Source of the DNA: JAAZPT01 sp034180455
GTDB taxonomy: Bacteria; Bacillota; Clostridia; Christensenellales; Aristaeellaceae
DNA: 64,000 nt
Assembly: GCA_034180455.1 (NCBI GenBank)
Contig: JAXFOG010000006.1
Coordinates: forward strand, 1-64,000
Direction: 5' to 3'
A program made the position numbers and the translations under genes. Positions within the stretch are counted from its first letter, which is position 1. Each line of letters begins with the position of its first letter. The notes beneath the pieces are model-generated. The model was given only the letters and a program-made list of their open reading frames with translations, was not told the DNA's origin and ran no database searches. This document shows, one piece after another, positions 43,822 to 53,133 of this stretch.

Positions 43822-45792
43822 ATGGCAAAAACTTATTACATTACTACACCAATATATTACCCTAGCGATAATTTGCATATAGGTCATGCATACACAACTG
43901 TAGCTGCAGACGCTTTGTGCAGATATAAAGCTCAAAGAGGTTATGATACATATTTTTTGACAGGCACCGATGAACATGGGCAAAAAATAGCTAAAAAGGC
44001 AAAGGAAGCTGGTCTTACACCAAAGGAATTTGTAGATGGTATCGTAGCAAACATCAAAAAACTTTGGGGAACCTTAGATATAGAGTATAACGATTATATT
44101 CGTACTACTGATGAAAGACATGCTAAAACTGTACAAAAGATTTTTGAAAAGCTCTATAATCAGGGCGACATATATAAAGGCGAATATAACGGATTATATT
44201 GTACAAGTTGCGAAGCTTTCTTTACAGAACATCAAGCAACGGATGGAAAGTGTCCAGATTGTGGAAAACATCTGGAACAGATGAAAGAAGAAGCCTATTT
44301 CTTAAAACTTAGCAAATATCAGGATTGGCTTATTGATTATATAGAATCTCATCCCGACTTTATTCAGCCAGTTTCAAGAAAAAATGAGATGGTAAATAAT
44401 TTCCTAAAGCCAGGACTTGAGGATCTTTGCGTAAGCAGAACATCTGTTAAGTGGGGAATTCCTGTTACATTTGCCCCAGAGCATACCGTTTATGTATGGC
44501 TTGACGCACTTTCTAATTACATTAGCGCACTTGGCTATACTTCAGATAATCATGAGCTTTTTGATAAATACTGGCCTGCCGACCTTCATCTTGTTGGTAA
44601 GGAAATAATAAGGTTTCATACAATTATTTGGCCAATCATACTACACGCACTTGATCTGCCTATGCCAAAGCAAATATTTGGTCATGGATGGCTTATTATG
44701 AATGGCGAAAAGATGAGTAAGTCTATTGGAAATGTAATAGATCCTTTTGTAATATGTGATAAATATGGCGCCGATACTTTAAGATATTATTTGCTTAGAG
44801 CTATTCCTTTTGGAAGTGATGGGCAGTTTACATTTGAGTTGTTCTTAACATTGATTAATGCAGATCTTGCTAATACATTCGGTAATTTAGTTAGCAGAAC
44901 ATCGGCAATGATAGAAAAGTATTTTGATGGAAAGCTGCCGGCCCCAAATGAATATAACGATGTAGACAAAGAGCTTATTGACAAAGCTCTAAAATTACCA
45001 GCTGAGCTTGATAAAAAAATTGATCAACTTTTATTACCACAAGCTCTGGAAGATATAATGAATTTGGCTGGTGATTGCAACAAGTATATAGATATTACTG
45101 AACCGTGGATATTGGGCAAAACTGAAGAAGGCAAGCATAGGCTTGCAACAGTGTTATATGTTTTGGCAGAGTGCATCAGATTTATTTCTGTATTGCTTGA
45201 GCCGTTCATGCCTTCTACTCCACAAAAAATATATGAGCAGTTTGGTATCGATGATGCTGAAATAAAAACATTAGAGTCGCTTAGTACATTCGGAAAAATT
45301 AAGCCCAATTCAAATGTAACAAAGGGCAAAAATTTATTCCCAAGGATTGATATTAAAGCAGAACTCTCTCAGTTAGTTTCTGATGAATCCAATAATAAAC
45401 CAACTGAAAATAATTCAAAAAAGGAAACAAAAGAAAATAGCGAAGATAAAGCAAATCTAATAACAATAGATGATTTTGATAAAGTTCAACTAAAAATTGG
45501 AAGAGTTATATCTTGCGAAAAAGTTGAAAAAAGTGATAAGTTACTAAAATTTGAATTAGACTTTGGTAATGAACGAAGGACGATTATTTCAGGAATAGCA
45601 AAATATTATAATCCTGAAGAACTTATAAATAAGCAGCTTGTTGTATGCACAAATTTAGCTCCAAGAAAATTACGTGGAATAGTATCTGAAGGAATGATAC
45701 TTTCTGCACTTCAAACTCTAGAAGACGGCACTGAAAAATTAAATGTCTTAACAGTGGAGGGTGAAACAAGTAACGGAGCTATTGTAGGATGA
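43822..45792 (+). CDS. metG: Methionyl-tRNA synthetase with C-terminal tRNA-binding domain
   Basis: 656 residues; GGAGG precedes the ATG. Class I motifs SDNLHIGHAYTT near 14 and KMSKSIGN near 298, a zinc knuckle CTSCEAFF...CPDCG near 130-150, an anticodon-binding helical domain, a charged linker near 535-555 and an OB-fold tRNA-binding domain (DDFDKVQLKIGRVISCEKV) at about 556-656. It charges tRNA-Met. No T-box leader precedes it; the gap from the ribonuclease gene is only 13 bases. Confidence 0.97.
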   Translation: MAKTYYITTPIYYPSDNLHIGHAYTTVAADALCRYKAQRGYDTYFLTGTDEHGQKIAKKAKEAGLTPKEFVDGIVANIKKLWGTLDIEYNDYIRTTDERHAKTVQKIFEKLYNQGDIYKGEYNGLYCTSCEAFFTEHQATDGKCPDCGKHLEQMKEEAYFLKLSKYQDWLIDYIESHPDFIQPVSRKNEMVNNFLKPGLEDLCVSRTSVKWGIPVTFAPEHTVYVWLDALSNYISALGYTSDNHELFDKYWPADLHLVGKEIIRFHTIIWPIILHALDLPMPKQIFGHGWLIMNGEKMSKSIGNVIDPFVICDKYGADTLRYYLLRAIPFGSDGQFTFELFLTLINADLANTFGNLVSRTSAMIEKYFDGKLPAPNEYNDVDKELIDKALKLPAELDKKIDQLLLPQALEDIMNLAGDCNKYIDITEPWILGKTEEGKHRLATVLYVLAECIRFISVLLEPFMPSTPQKIYEQFGIDDAEIKTLESLSTFGKIKPNSNVTKGKNLFPRIDIKAELSQLVSDESNNKPTENNSKKETKENSEDKANLITIDDFDKVQLKIGRVISCEKVEKSDKLLKFELDFGNERRTIISGIAKYYNPEELINKQLVVCTNLAPRKLRGIVSEGMILSALQTLEDGTEKLNVLTVEGETSNGAIVG

Positions 45793-46562
45793 GATTTTTC
45801 GATTCTCATTGTCACTTAGAAAATGAAAAATTTAATGATGATATTGCTCAAGTATTAGATAACATGCACAATGCTGGTGTCGATAAATGTATATGCGCAG
45901 GAAGTGATATGCTTACATCAGAGCAAATTGTTAATCTTGCTGAAAAACATAAAGAAATTTATGCAACAGTAGCAGTACATCCACATGAAGCTAAACATTT
46001 TAAAGACGAAGATTTAAAAACTATTTCTGAATCGATAAAGCTTAAAAAAGTCGTAGGAATAGGTGAAATTGGATTAGATTATTATTATGATTTTTCTGAT
46101 AGAGATACACAGAAAAAGGTTTTTAAAAAGCAGATAGAACTTGGAATTGAGATGAATGTACCTATAATGCTTCACATTAGAGAAGCGCATGGGGATACCA
46201 TGGAAATTCTCAAATATTATGGTAAAAGCCTAAAAAAATGTGTTTTTCATTGTTATAGTGGAAGCGCAGAAATGGCTAAAGAATATGTAAAAATGGGATT
46301 TTATATATCCTTTGCTGGTCCAATAACATTTAAAAACGCTTCAAATCTTATTGAAGTACCTAAAGTTGTTCCTGATGATATGTATTTTATAGAAACCGAC
46401 AGCCCTTATCTCGCTCCTGTTCCATATCGTGGAAAACGAAATGAGCCAGCTTTAGTTGTTGAAATTGCAAAAAAAATTGCAGAAATAAAAGGTATACCAC
46501 TTGAAAAAGTTGCAGAACAGAGCTATGAAAATGTATGCAGATTTTATGACATATCAGAGTGA
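45789..46562 (+). CDS. tatD: TatD family metal-dependent hydrolase/DNase
   Basis: 257 residues. FDSHCHLENEKF at the N-terminus, VGIGEIGLDYYYDFSDRD near 92, HIREAHGDT near 128, VFHCYSGSAEMA near 152 and FIETDSPYLAP near 203 give the complete metal site. The family has 3'-5' exonuclease activity. It overlaps metG by four bases, a classic metG-tatD pairing in Bacillota. Confidence 0.93.
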   Translation: MRFFDSHCHLENEKFNDDIAQVLDNMHNAGVDKCICAGSDMLTSEQIVNLAEKHKEIYATVAVHPHEAKHFKDEDLKTISESIKLKKVVGIGEIGLDYYYDFSDRDTQKKVFKKQIELGIEMNVPIMLHIREAHGDTMEILKYYGKSLKKCVFHCYSGSAEMAKEYVKMGFYISFAGPITFKNASNLIEVPKVVPDDMYFIETDSPYLAPVPYRGKRNEPALVVEIAKKIAEIKGIPLEKVAEQSYENVCRFYDISE

Positions 46563-46577
46563 TCTCTTGGAGAGTAT

Positions 46578-47330
46578 ATGCCTAATATAAAAACTCAAGC
46601 TACTGTAATTGGCTTTGCAAATTACAGAGAAAACGATAGAATGCTTACATTATTATCGTCTGATATGGGTAAAATATCTGTTCTTGCTCGAGGATGCAGA
46701 AAATCTAAAAGTCTATTTCTTTCTGCTTCAGAGCTTATGGCAACAGGAGAGTTTGTGCTATATTTTAATAACAATCGTTATACTCTAGTATCTGCCACAA
46801 TTGAAAATTCATATTATAAAATATGCCTTGATGCATATAAATTTTACTGTGCAAGCTTTGCATTAGAATTATGCTCAGTGCTTACTCAGGAAAACGAAGA
46901 TAATAATAAAATATTGACTATACTTAATAACACTCTCGCTCTTATTGAAAATGATACAACAAATAATGAACTAGCAATCATAAATAGGTTTGTTTTTTTA
47001 ATTTTGAAGTACGCTGGGTTTAAGCCAAGAATAGTACATTGCTGTAATTGCGAAAGCAAAATAAGTTCAGAGAATAATGAGAAACTTGGTTTTGACTTTA
47101 TAAATGGTGGAGTACTCTGTTCTAACTGTGTAGATGAAAACTCTCATATAATTTCAAAAACTACGTATCTTGAGATGTTTAAGTTGGCACAATTTAAAAA
47201 ATACGACTATATTGCAAGTTCAAAAAATATAGATGTTTTAGTGTTTTCTATTCTGAGCAAATATTTGGAAGCACAACTACAATACAAATTCAAAGCAAGT
47301 AAATTTTTGCTCATAGAGGGAAATAAATGA
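46578..47330 (+). CDS. recO: DNA repair protein RecO
   Basis: 250 residues. OB-fold start (TQATVIGFANYRENDRMLTL, then DMGKISVLARGCRKSKS), a helical middle and a C-terminal zinc finger CCNCES...GGVLCSNCVD near 155-183. It loads RecA with RecR and RecF on gapped DNA. CTTGGAGAG precedes the ATG, and its stop overlaps the next gene by four bases. Confidence 0.93.
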   Translation: MPNIKTQATVIGFANYRENDRMLTLLSSDMGKISVLARGCRKSKSLFLSASELMATGEFVLYFNNNRYTLVSATIENSYYKICLDAYKFYCASFALELCSVLTQENEDNNKILTILNNTLALIENDTTNNELAIINRFVFLILKYAGFKPRIVHCCNCESKISSENNEKLGFDFINGGVLCSNCVDENSHIISKTTYLEMFKLAQFKKYDYIASSKNIDVLVFSILSKYLEAQLQYKFKASKFLLIEGNK

Positions 47331-48208
47331 GTTATTTTTTAAGCATATTATCTGGCACATGTATATCGTTACTCATACTAATAAACGGATGGCTTGCTAA
47401 AGCTATTGGGGTTTACCAAGCTAGTATAATATTTAACCTGGCAGCTTTTATATTTATTTTGCTGATATGTATTATTAATCGAGAAAAATTTAAGAGTTAC
47501 AAAATTCCTTGGTATATGTATCTTGGCGGTATTGCAAATGTTTTTACAGTGCTATTTAATAACCTTGCATTTGGAAAAATAAGTGTTTCGTCGATTTTGG
47601 CTACTAGTTTGTTTGGACAAGCGCTAGTTAGTGCTGTAATCGATCATTTTGGACTTTTTAATCTGCCAAAAGTACAATTTAAGCCTACTAAGATAATAGC
47701 ATATATTATTGTACTTTTAGGTATTTTAACCTTATTACTTCCAATAAAAAACGATGCTTATTTTGCAATATTTGTTTCTCTACTAACTGGGTTCTTTGTA
47801 ATAGCTGCTAGAGTAATAAATGCAGAATATTCAAGACATGAATCAGAACAATTAAGTACACTTGTTAATTATTTGATTGGTTTTATTGGTATAGTAATTA
47901 TAAGTAAAGTTTTTTACAATGTTTCAGCAATAGATACCATAAAGAAAGCTCATTTAGTAAATCCACTATTATTTTTGGGTGGAGCATTTGGAGTAGCTAC
48001 CATCACTATTAATAACTATGTTACACATAAGATATCGTCTTACTATTTAACATTATTCTTGTTTATAGGTCAGGTATTTAGTGGCATATTAGTTGATATT
48101 GTAATTGATGGAGTTTTTTCTCTTAGAAATCTTGTTGGAGGTATGTTTGTGCTCTGTGGATTGATACTTAATATATATATTGATAATAAAAGCACTAAAT
48201 CATCATAA
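47327..48208 (+). CDS. DMT-type transporter, YdcZ/DUF606-like
   Basis: 293 residues with about ten hydrophobic helices arranged as two repeats of five. The start (LSILSGTCISLLILINGWLA) and NNLAFGKISVSSILATSLFGQA fit the DUF606/YdcZ group of the drug/metabolite superfamily. The substrate is unknown. It overlaps recO by four bases and is the last gene of the plus-strand run begun at the ribonuclease. Confidence 0.75.
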   Translation: MSYFLSILSGTCISLLILINGWLAKAIGVYQASIIFNLAAFIFILLICIINREKFKSYKIPWYMYLGGIANVFTVLFNNLAFGKISVSSILATSLFGQALVSAVIDHFGLFNLPKVQFKPTKIIAYIIVLLGILTLLLPIKNDAYFAIFVSLLTGFFVIAARVINAEYSRHESEQLSTLVNYLIGFIGIVIISKVFYNVSAIDTIKKAHLVNPLLFLGGAFGVATITINNYVTHKISSYYLTLFLFIGQVFSGILVDIVIDGVFSLRNLVGGMFVLCGLILNIYIDNKSTKSS

Positions 48209-48331
48209 TATTTCAGAAAGCTTTATAAAACATATTAATTGAAAAAATATTATTGAATATATAAAATTTAATGGCTAATAAATAAAGAAATATAATTATT
48301 AGTAAAAAAACAACAAAATCTAATATTTTCA

Positions 48332-48360
48332 TTGCCAAATCATATATTATATTATATAAT
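48332..48360 (+). promoter_or_regulatory. Sigma-A promoter of the divIC-ppx unit
   Basis: TTGCCA, 17-base spacer, TATAAT. A second TTGAAA-17-TAAAAT (48239-48267) lies further upstream and may add to it. Confidence 0.7.
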
Positions 48361-48391
48361 TAGCTCAAATTATGTAGGCAATGAGGCATAT

Positions 48392-48700
48392 ATGAGTAAT
48401 ATAATCAAGAAAAAGCATATTTTTTTCCGTATATTAGCTATTGTGCTGATGTTGTTTTTGTATGCAATAATACGCGTAAATAAAATGAATATTTCTGCCT
48501 TGCAACAACAAGATTCGTATTATCAGAAGGAAGTTAAAAATAAAGAAAGCTATATTAGCGACCTTCAAAACGAACTTAAAATGAGTTCTACCAAAGGATA
48601 TATCGAGAAGCAAGCAAGAATGGACGGATTCATAATGCCAGATGATATTCATTTTGTTTATAATTTAAATATACATCAAGAAGATAACGATAATAATTGA
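48392..48700 (+). CDS. divIC: DivIC/FtsB-like septum formation initiator protein
   Basis: 102 residues from ATG 48392, since the promoter occupies the earlier in-frame sequence. A short basic cytoplasmic N-terminus, one membrane helix (near 13-30), a coiled coil (LQQQDSYYQKEVKNKESYIS, 38-65) and the conserved end GYIEKQARMDGFIMPDDIHF. It belongs to the division complex with FtsL and DivIB. Its place before a Ppx/GppA gene is common in Clostridia. Confidence 0.85.
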   Translation: MSNIIKKKHIFFRILAIVLMLFLYAIIRVNKMNISALQQQDSYYQKEVKNKESYISDLQNELKMSSTKGYIEKQARMDGFIMPDDIHFVYNLNIHQEDNDNN

Positions 48701-48712
48701 TCAGAGGTGCTT

Positions 48713-49627
48713 ATGAGGATAGCAGCTATTGGTATCGGGTCTAATTCCCTTAGAATGCTCGTTGCAGATGTATGCAACGGAGGTTTAAAGCAGTTATTGC
48801 GCGATAGGGAGGGGCTTAGAGTTTTTGCCGCTCTTTCAGAGACCAATGGTGGAACCATAGAGCAATCTATGATTGATCAAGCATGCGAATCAATAAATAA
48901 AATGAAAATAAAAGCACAAAAGCTGGGTTCACAGCAAATTCATCTTTTTGCTACAAGCGCTACACGCGATGCAAGCAATAAGGATGAATTTTTAAATGCG
49001 ATTTTTAAATATACAGGGCTTAAAGTTGACATTATATCTGGCAATGATGAAGCTAGACTTAGCTTTCTAGGATCAACTATGGGAGACAAGGCTGGAATGA
49101 TTGATATTGGTGGAGGTTCTACTGAAATTGCTCTTGGTGAAGGTAAAGTTATTGATTATGCTCATAGCTTTCAAATTGGAGCAGTTAGACTTTCTAGGCA
49201 AATATTTATAAAATCATCTTTAGACATAGAAAACGGAGTAAATTTTGCAAAAAAACAATTGTCAGATGGAAACGGTTGTCTATTTGAAATACTTAAGAAA
49301 TACAAAAATCAAAAATTTTATGGAGTAGGTGGAACATTTACGAGTGCTGGAGCTTATTTACAAAATATTCCTTGGAATGAATATGAAAAGATAAATGGGT
49401 ATCCAATAAAAAAAGATGATGCTTATAGATGCCTTTGCGAACTTGCAGATATGAGTTTAAACGAAAGGCTCAAACTTATTTCAGTGCAAAAAGGTAGAGC
49501 AGATATCATTGTATATGGATTATTAATTCTTTATACTTGTATGGAATATTGCGATATAGAAAAGCTTTATGTATCTACAAAAGGAAATCTTGAGGGCTAT
49601 ATTTTTGTGAAAAATATATGTTCGTAG
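48713..49627 (+). CDS. Ppx/GppA phosphatase family protein
   Basis: 304 residues from ATG 48713, with AGAGGTG just upstream. ASKHA-fold motifs: AAIGIGSNSLRMLVADV at the start, FATSATRDASN near 78, MIDIGGGSTEIALGEG near 125 and GVGGTFTSAGAYL near 206. The family hydrolyses polyphosphate or (p)ppGpp. The short length means only the two-domain core is present, as in most Gram-positives. Confidence 0.9.
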   Translation: MRIAAIGIGSNSLRMLVADVCNGGLKQLLRDREGLRVFAALSETNGGTIEQSMIDQACESINKMKIKAQKLGSQQIHLFATSATRDASNKDEFLNAIFKYTGLKVDIISGNDEARLSFLGSTMGDKAGMIDIGGGSTEIALGEGKVIDYAHSFQIGAVRLSRQIFIKSSLDIENGVNFAKKQLSDGNGCLFEILKKYKNQKFYGVGGTFTSAGAYLQNIPWNEYEKINGYPIKKDDAYRCLCELADMSLNERLKLISVQKGRADIIVYGLLILYTCMEYCDIEKLYVSTKGNLEGYIFVKNICS

Positions 49628-49630
49628 ATA

Positions 49631-49659
49631 TTGACAAAAGCAGACTAAAATAATATTAT
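49631..49659 (+). promoter_or_regulatory. corA leader promoter
   Basis: TTGACA, 17-base spacer, TATTAT; predicted start near 49666, giving a leader of about 155 bases before corA. Confidence 0.78.
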
Positions 49660-49681
49660 CTTAGATGAAATAAATTACTAG

Positions 49682-49793
49682 GAGGATTTTTTGTGGACGC
49701 GGACCCTTGTGGTAGTAGGCAGAATAATAAAATAAATACAAAATCCTCTATGTATAATATATAATTAAAAATAATTCTAAGCATATTATACAT
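49682..49793 (+). promoter_or_regulatory. Structured corA leader, candidate cis-regulatory RNA
   Basis: Two pairings are visible. GAGGATTTTTTGT (49682-49694), which includes the ribosome site of the leader ORF, can pair with ACAAAATCCTC (49738-49748) with a two-base bulge. ATGTATAATAT (49750-49760) pairs perfectly with ATATTATACAT (49783-49793). The second stem starts at the end of the leader ORF, so ribosome position could decide which stems form. It does not look like the M-box magnesium riboswitch. Confidence 0.5.
49693..49764 (+). CDS. Possible corA leader peptide (23 codons)
   Basis: GTG start seven bases after a perfect AGGAGG (49680-49685). The 23-residue product MDADPCGSRQNNKINTKSSM... 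ends at TAA 49762-49764, inside the left arm of the following stem's flank. Leader ORFs that sense translation speed control Mg2+ transporter genes in enteric bacteria (mgtL, corL). This one would be an analogue, not a recognised homologue. It could instead be a chance frame. Confidence 0.45.
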   Translation: MDADPCGSRQNNKINTKSSMYNI

Positions 49794-49822
49794 CTGGGTT
49801 TTGTATAAAATTGAGGTGTTTT

Positions 49823-50755
49823 ATGCGAAAAATTTTTAAAACAGTGGATGATCAGATGATAGAGCTAAATACTTTAGAGAAGGGCTCTTGGGTACATCTG
49901 CAAAATCCCACAAAAGAAGAGATAGACGGTCTCAACACTAGATTCGCCCTTGAACCAAGTTATTTAAGGGCTGTTTTAGATGAAGAAGAAAGCGCTCGTA
50001 TAGAGCGCTCTGGTAATCAGACGCTTATAGTAGTAGACGTTCCTTATGTAGAAGTAGTAGGGGAAAGTTATTCTTATTCAACTTTTCCAATAGGCATAGT
50101 GCTTGTTGATGATGTTATAATTACTATTACTACAAAAGATACGCCTATTTTTACTGACTTTATTGAAGAAAGAATCAGAGATTTTTGGACATTTAAACGT
50201 ACTAGGTTTATTCTCCAATTATTGCATAGAAATTCTGCTAGATTCTTGTCTTTTCTAAAGCAAATTGATAAAGCAAGTATGTTTGTGCAAGATAAATTAC
50301 AGAGCTCTATGAGAAATAAAGAACTTATGCAAATGATGGAGCTTGAAAAGTCTTTGGTATATTTTAGCACATCGCTAAGAGGCAACGAATTGGTACTTGA
50401 AAAAATGATGCGCCTTGAAATGCTTAATCAATATCCCGAAGATACAAATCTTTTGGAAGATGTAATAATAGAGAACAAACAAGCTATAGAAATGTGCGCT
50501 ATTTATAGAGATATTATGAACGGAGCTATGGATGCTTTTGCATCTATAATTAGCAATAATCAGAATACTGTAATGAAGCTACTTACTTCTATTACAATTA
50601 TTATCAGTATTCCCACTCTTATTGCATCAATATGGGGTATGAATATTGACCTTCCACTAACCAATAATCCAAATGCATTTACTATCCTTATTGGTACAGC
50701 TGTGATTTTATCAGCAATTTGTACAATAATTATGTGGAAAAAGCGAATGTTCTAA
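49823..50755 (+). CDS. corA: CorA family magnesium/divalent cation transporter
   Basis: 310 residues from ATG 49823 with GAGGTG upstream. A large cytoplasmic alpha/beta funnel domain and long stalk helix, then two C-terminal membrane helices; the first ends with the signature GMN in IWGMNIDLPLTNNPNAF near 280, the pore entrance of CorA pentamers. It imports Mg2+, and sometimes Co2+ or Ni2+. It is preceded by a structured leader and its stop overlaps the next ATG (TAATG). Confidence 0.93.
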   Translation: MRKIFKTVDDQMIELNTLEKGSWVHLQNPTKEEIDGLNTRFALEPSYLRAVLDEEESARIERSGNQTLIVVDVPYVEVVGESYSYSTFPIGIVLVDDVIITITTKDTPIFTDFIEERIRDFWTFKRTRFILQLLHRNSARFLSFLKQIDKASMFVQDKLQSSMRNKELMQMMELEKSLVYFSTSLRGNELVLEKMMRLEMLNQYPEDTNLLEDVIIENKQAIEMCAIYRDIMNGAMDAFASIISNNQNTVMKLLTSITIIISIPTLIASIWGMNIDLPLTNNPNAFTILIGTAVILSAICTIIMWKKRMF

Positions 50756-51471
50756 TGAAAAATATATTGATAACTGGTGGCACTAGAGGTATTGGAAGAG
50801 CTACATCAGAACTGTTTGCAAAAAACTCATATAGAGTATTTATTATATACAAAGATTCTGATGAGCTTGCAAGAGAGCTTGAACAGAAATATGGTATTAT
50901 ACCATACAAAGCAGACATTTCTAATCCAAATCAAGTTGAAAATGTTGTTAGCGATATAATTGAAAAGTTTAAACATATAGATGTGCTTATAAATAATGCT
51001 GGCATATCAGAGAACAGTCTATTTAACGATATAAGTTATAAAAGCTGGAAAAATATGCTCAACACAAATCTAAGCTCTGTATTTTATACTACTAAGGCTT
51101 GCGTTGGAAACATGATATCTCGAAAATCAGGAAAGATAGTTAATGTTTCTAGTATATGGGGCAATAGGGGAGCCTCATGCGAATCTCATTATGCAGCAAG
51201 CAAAGCAGGAGTAGAAGCAATTACTAAATCACTTGCAAGAGAGCTTGGTCCAAGCAATATAAATGTAAATGCAGTTGCATGTGGAATGATAGATACTGAT
51301 ATGACAAAGTGTTATAGTGAGGATGAAATAAAACAATTTGTGTATGATCTTCCACTTATGAGAATAGGTAAGGCTGATGATGTTGCAAAGCTTATATATT
51401 TCTTGGCTTCAGAAGATTCAAACTATATCACCGGTCAAATTATAAATATTGATGGTGGATATTCAGCATAA
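50755..51471 (+). CDS. Short-chain dehydrogenase/reductase, FabG-like
   Basis: 238 residues from ATG 50755, which overlaps the corA stop by one base. Rossmann motif ITGGTRGIGRATSE near 6-18, NNAG near 82, catalytic Ser in NVSSIWG near 132 and YAASK near 148, and the C-terminal GQIINIDGGYS. It resembles 3-oxoacyl-ACP reductase, but no fatty-acid genes are nearby, so the substrate is open. Confidence 0.9.
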   Translation: MKNILITGGTRGIGRATSELFAKNSYRVFIIYKDSDELARELEQKYGIIPYKADISNPNQVENVVSDIIEKFKHIDVLINNAGISENSLFNDISYKSWKNMLNTNLSSVFYTTKACVGNMISRKSGKIVNVSSIWGNRGASCESHYAASKAGVEAITKSLARELGPSNINVNAVACGMIDTDMTKCYSEDEIKQFVYDLPLMRIGKADDVAKLIYFLASEDSNYITGQIINIDGGYSA

Positions 51472-51496
51472 AAAAAGACCATATAGGTCTTTTTTT
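51470..51496. terminator. Bidirectional terminator between convergent operons
   Basis: AAAAAAAGACC / GGTCTTTTTTT, 11-bp stem with a 5-base loop. It overlaps the stops of both the plus-strand dehydrogenase and the minus-strand HIT gene. Confidence 0.92.
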
Positions 51497-51839
51497 ATGA
51501 CATTTTATCAGATAATTGCGCTCCGCCTAAAATATGGAAATGTAGATGATCAATGCTTTGACACCCATCTCTTCCACAGTTTGTTACAATTCTAAAGCCA
51601 TTCTCATCCAAATGTTCTTGCTTTACTATTTCTCTTATTGCTTTCATGCATTCCAACAAAGAGCTTGAATAATTTTCAACAGCATCAATAATGTTTGGTG
51701 TATGCACCTTGCTAACTACTAATATATGTACTGGTGCTTGAGGGTTAATGTCATAGAAAGCAAAACAATATTCATTTTCAAATACTTTTTTAGACGGAAT
51801 TTTACCAGCAACAATTTTACAAAATAAGCAATCTTCCAT
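51495..51839 (-). CDS. HIT family nucleotide-binding protein
   Basis: 114 residues. N-terminal zinc-type start DCLFCKIVAGKIPSKKV, and the histidine triad HLHFHILGG near 99. Related HinT proteins hydrolyse nucleoside phosphoramidates. It is the last gene of the heat-shock operon, one base after mtaB. Confidence 0.93.
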   Translation of the reverse strand: MEDCLFCKIVAGKIPSKKVFENEYCFAFYDINPQAPVHILVVSKVHTPNIIDAVENYSSSLLECMKAIREIVKQEHLDENGFRIVTNCGRDGCQSIDHLHFHILGGAQLSDKMS

Positions 51840-51840
51840 A

Positions 51841-53124
51841 TTATATCTCCTTCGCTATAATTATTTCGCCTTTTATAGATATAACTTCTACATCTATAAT
51901 GTCACCTGATTTAAATTTGCCTTCAACTTCTATTGGAACATATTCTTTAGTATATCCAAAATATCTGCTATTTTCAAGTTGTTTCTCTATAAGCACAGAG
52001 TAGCTTTTCCCCAAGCAATCATTAAAAATATTTTTTGAGATTTTTTTACTGACTGCAATAAGACGACGTGCACGATCTTTCTTTATATCGTTTGTTATTT
52101 GTGGCATTTTTGAAGCATCAGTTCCTTCTCGTGGAGAGAAGGGAAAAACATGTACTTTCTGGAAACCTATTTTATTTACAAACTCTACTGTTTCCAAAAA
52201 ATCCTCTTCGGTTTCGCCTGGAAAACCCACAATAATATCAGTTGTAATTGAGCAATTAGGAAAATATTCACGCAATATTTTTACCGATTCTTCAAATCTC
52301 TCTGTTGAATATCTTCTGCGCATTAGTCCTAAAACTTTGTTGCTTCCAGATTGTAAAGCCAAATGAAAATTAGGACAGAGTTTTTCACTAGATGCCAACT
52401 TTTTAGCTATTTCATTTTTTACCAAATTTGGTTCAAGTGAGCTTATTCTTATTCTTTGTATACCATCTATATCATTTATTGCAGTTACCACATCGCTTAA
52501 ATCACAGTTCCCTAAATCTTTGCCATAGCATGTTAGGTTAATACCAGTAAGTACGATTTCTTTAAACCCATTTTTAGCTAGAGAATTTACTTCATCAACG
52601 ATATCACTTATTAACCTCGATCTTACATGACCTCTTACGCTTGGTATTATGCAGTAGCTGCAATTATAATCACAGCCCTCCTCAATTTTTACAACTGCTC
52701 TAGTATGCTCGCTATGTGATGCGATACTTAGTTTTTCAAATCCTATAAACTCTAAAGAGTCTACTGCAACAATTTGTCTATCTTCTTTAATTGCTTTATT
52801 AAGTAGATCAACTATATTTTTTCTGTTATTTGTACCTATTATAAGCCTTGCACCAGTTTTTAGCAATTCTGCAGATCTTTTTTGTGACATGCAACCAGCG
52901 ATAATCAATTCACAATTTTTATTGAGCTTTTTTTGCTTATGAGCTATCTGTAAACTTTTTTTGTCTGCTGTTGCAGTTACGGTACATGTATTTACTATGC
53001 AAACATCTGCTTCTTCAGGAGTGAATACTTCAACATATCCATTCTTAAGAAATTCCTCAAGCATTGCTTGAGTATCATATTGATTAACTTTGCATCCTAA
53101 CGTATGAAAATATACTGTCTTCAA
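51841..53124 (-). CDS. mtaB: tRNA threonylcarbamoyladenosine methylthiotransferase MtaB
   Basis: 427 residues. The N-terminal UPF0004 domain (FHTLGCKVNQYDTQAM) has cysteines for one 4Fe-4S cluster; the radical SAM motif CDYNCSYCIIPSVRG near 150 holds the second; a C-terminal TRAM domain follows (near 365-427). It adds the methylthio group to t6A37 of tRNA. TLGCKVNQ rather than TYGCQMN separates it from MiaB and RimO. Confidence 0.93.
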   Translation of the reverse strand: MKTVYFHTLGCKVNQYDTQAMLEEFLKNGYVEVFTPEEADVCIVNTCTVTATADKKSLQIAHKQKKLNKNCELIIAGCMSQKRSAELLKTGARLIIGTNNRKNIVDLLNKAIKEDRQIVAVDSLEFIGFEKLSIASHSEHTRAVVKIEEGCDYNCSYCIIPSVRGHVRSRLISDIVDEVNSLAKNGFKEIVLTGINLTCYGKDLGNCDLSDVVTAINDIDGIQRIRISSLEPNLVKNEIAKKLASSEKLCPNFHLALQSGSNKVLGLMRRRYSTERFEESVKILREYFPNCSITTDIIVGFPGETEEDFLETVEFVNKIGFQKVHVFPFSPREGTDASKMPQITNDIKKDRARRLIAVSKKISKNIFNDCLGKSYSVLIEKQLENSRYFGYTKEYVPIEVEGKFKSGDIIDVEVISIKGEIIIAKEI

Positions 53125-53133
53125 ATATTACCT

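Noticed and set aside
43801..43822. T-box leader before metG
   Set aside because: Only 13 bases separate it from the upstream gene and no T-box sequence is present.
49660..49822. M-box magnesium riboswitch before corA
   Set aside because: The conserved M-box core and its multi-helix junction are not recognisable; only a small frame and two simple stems are seen.
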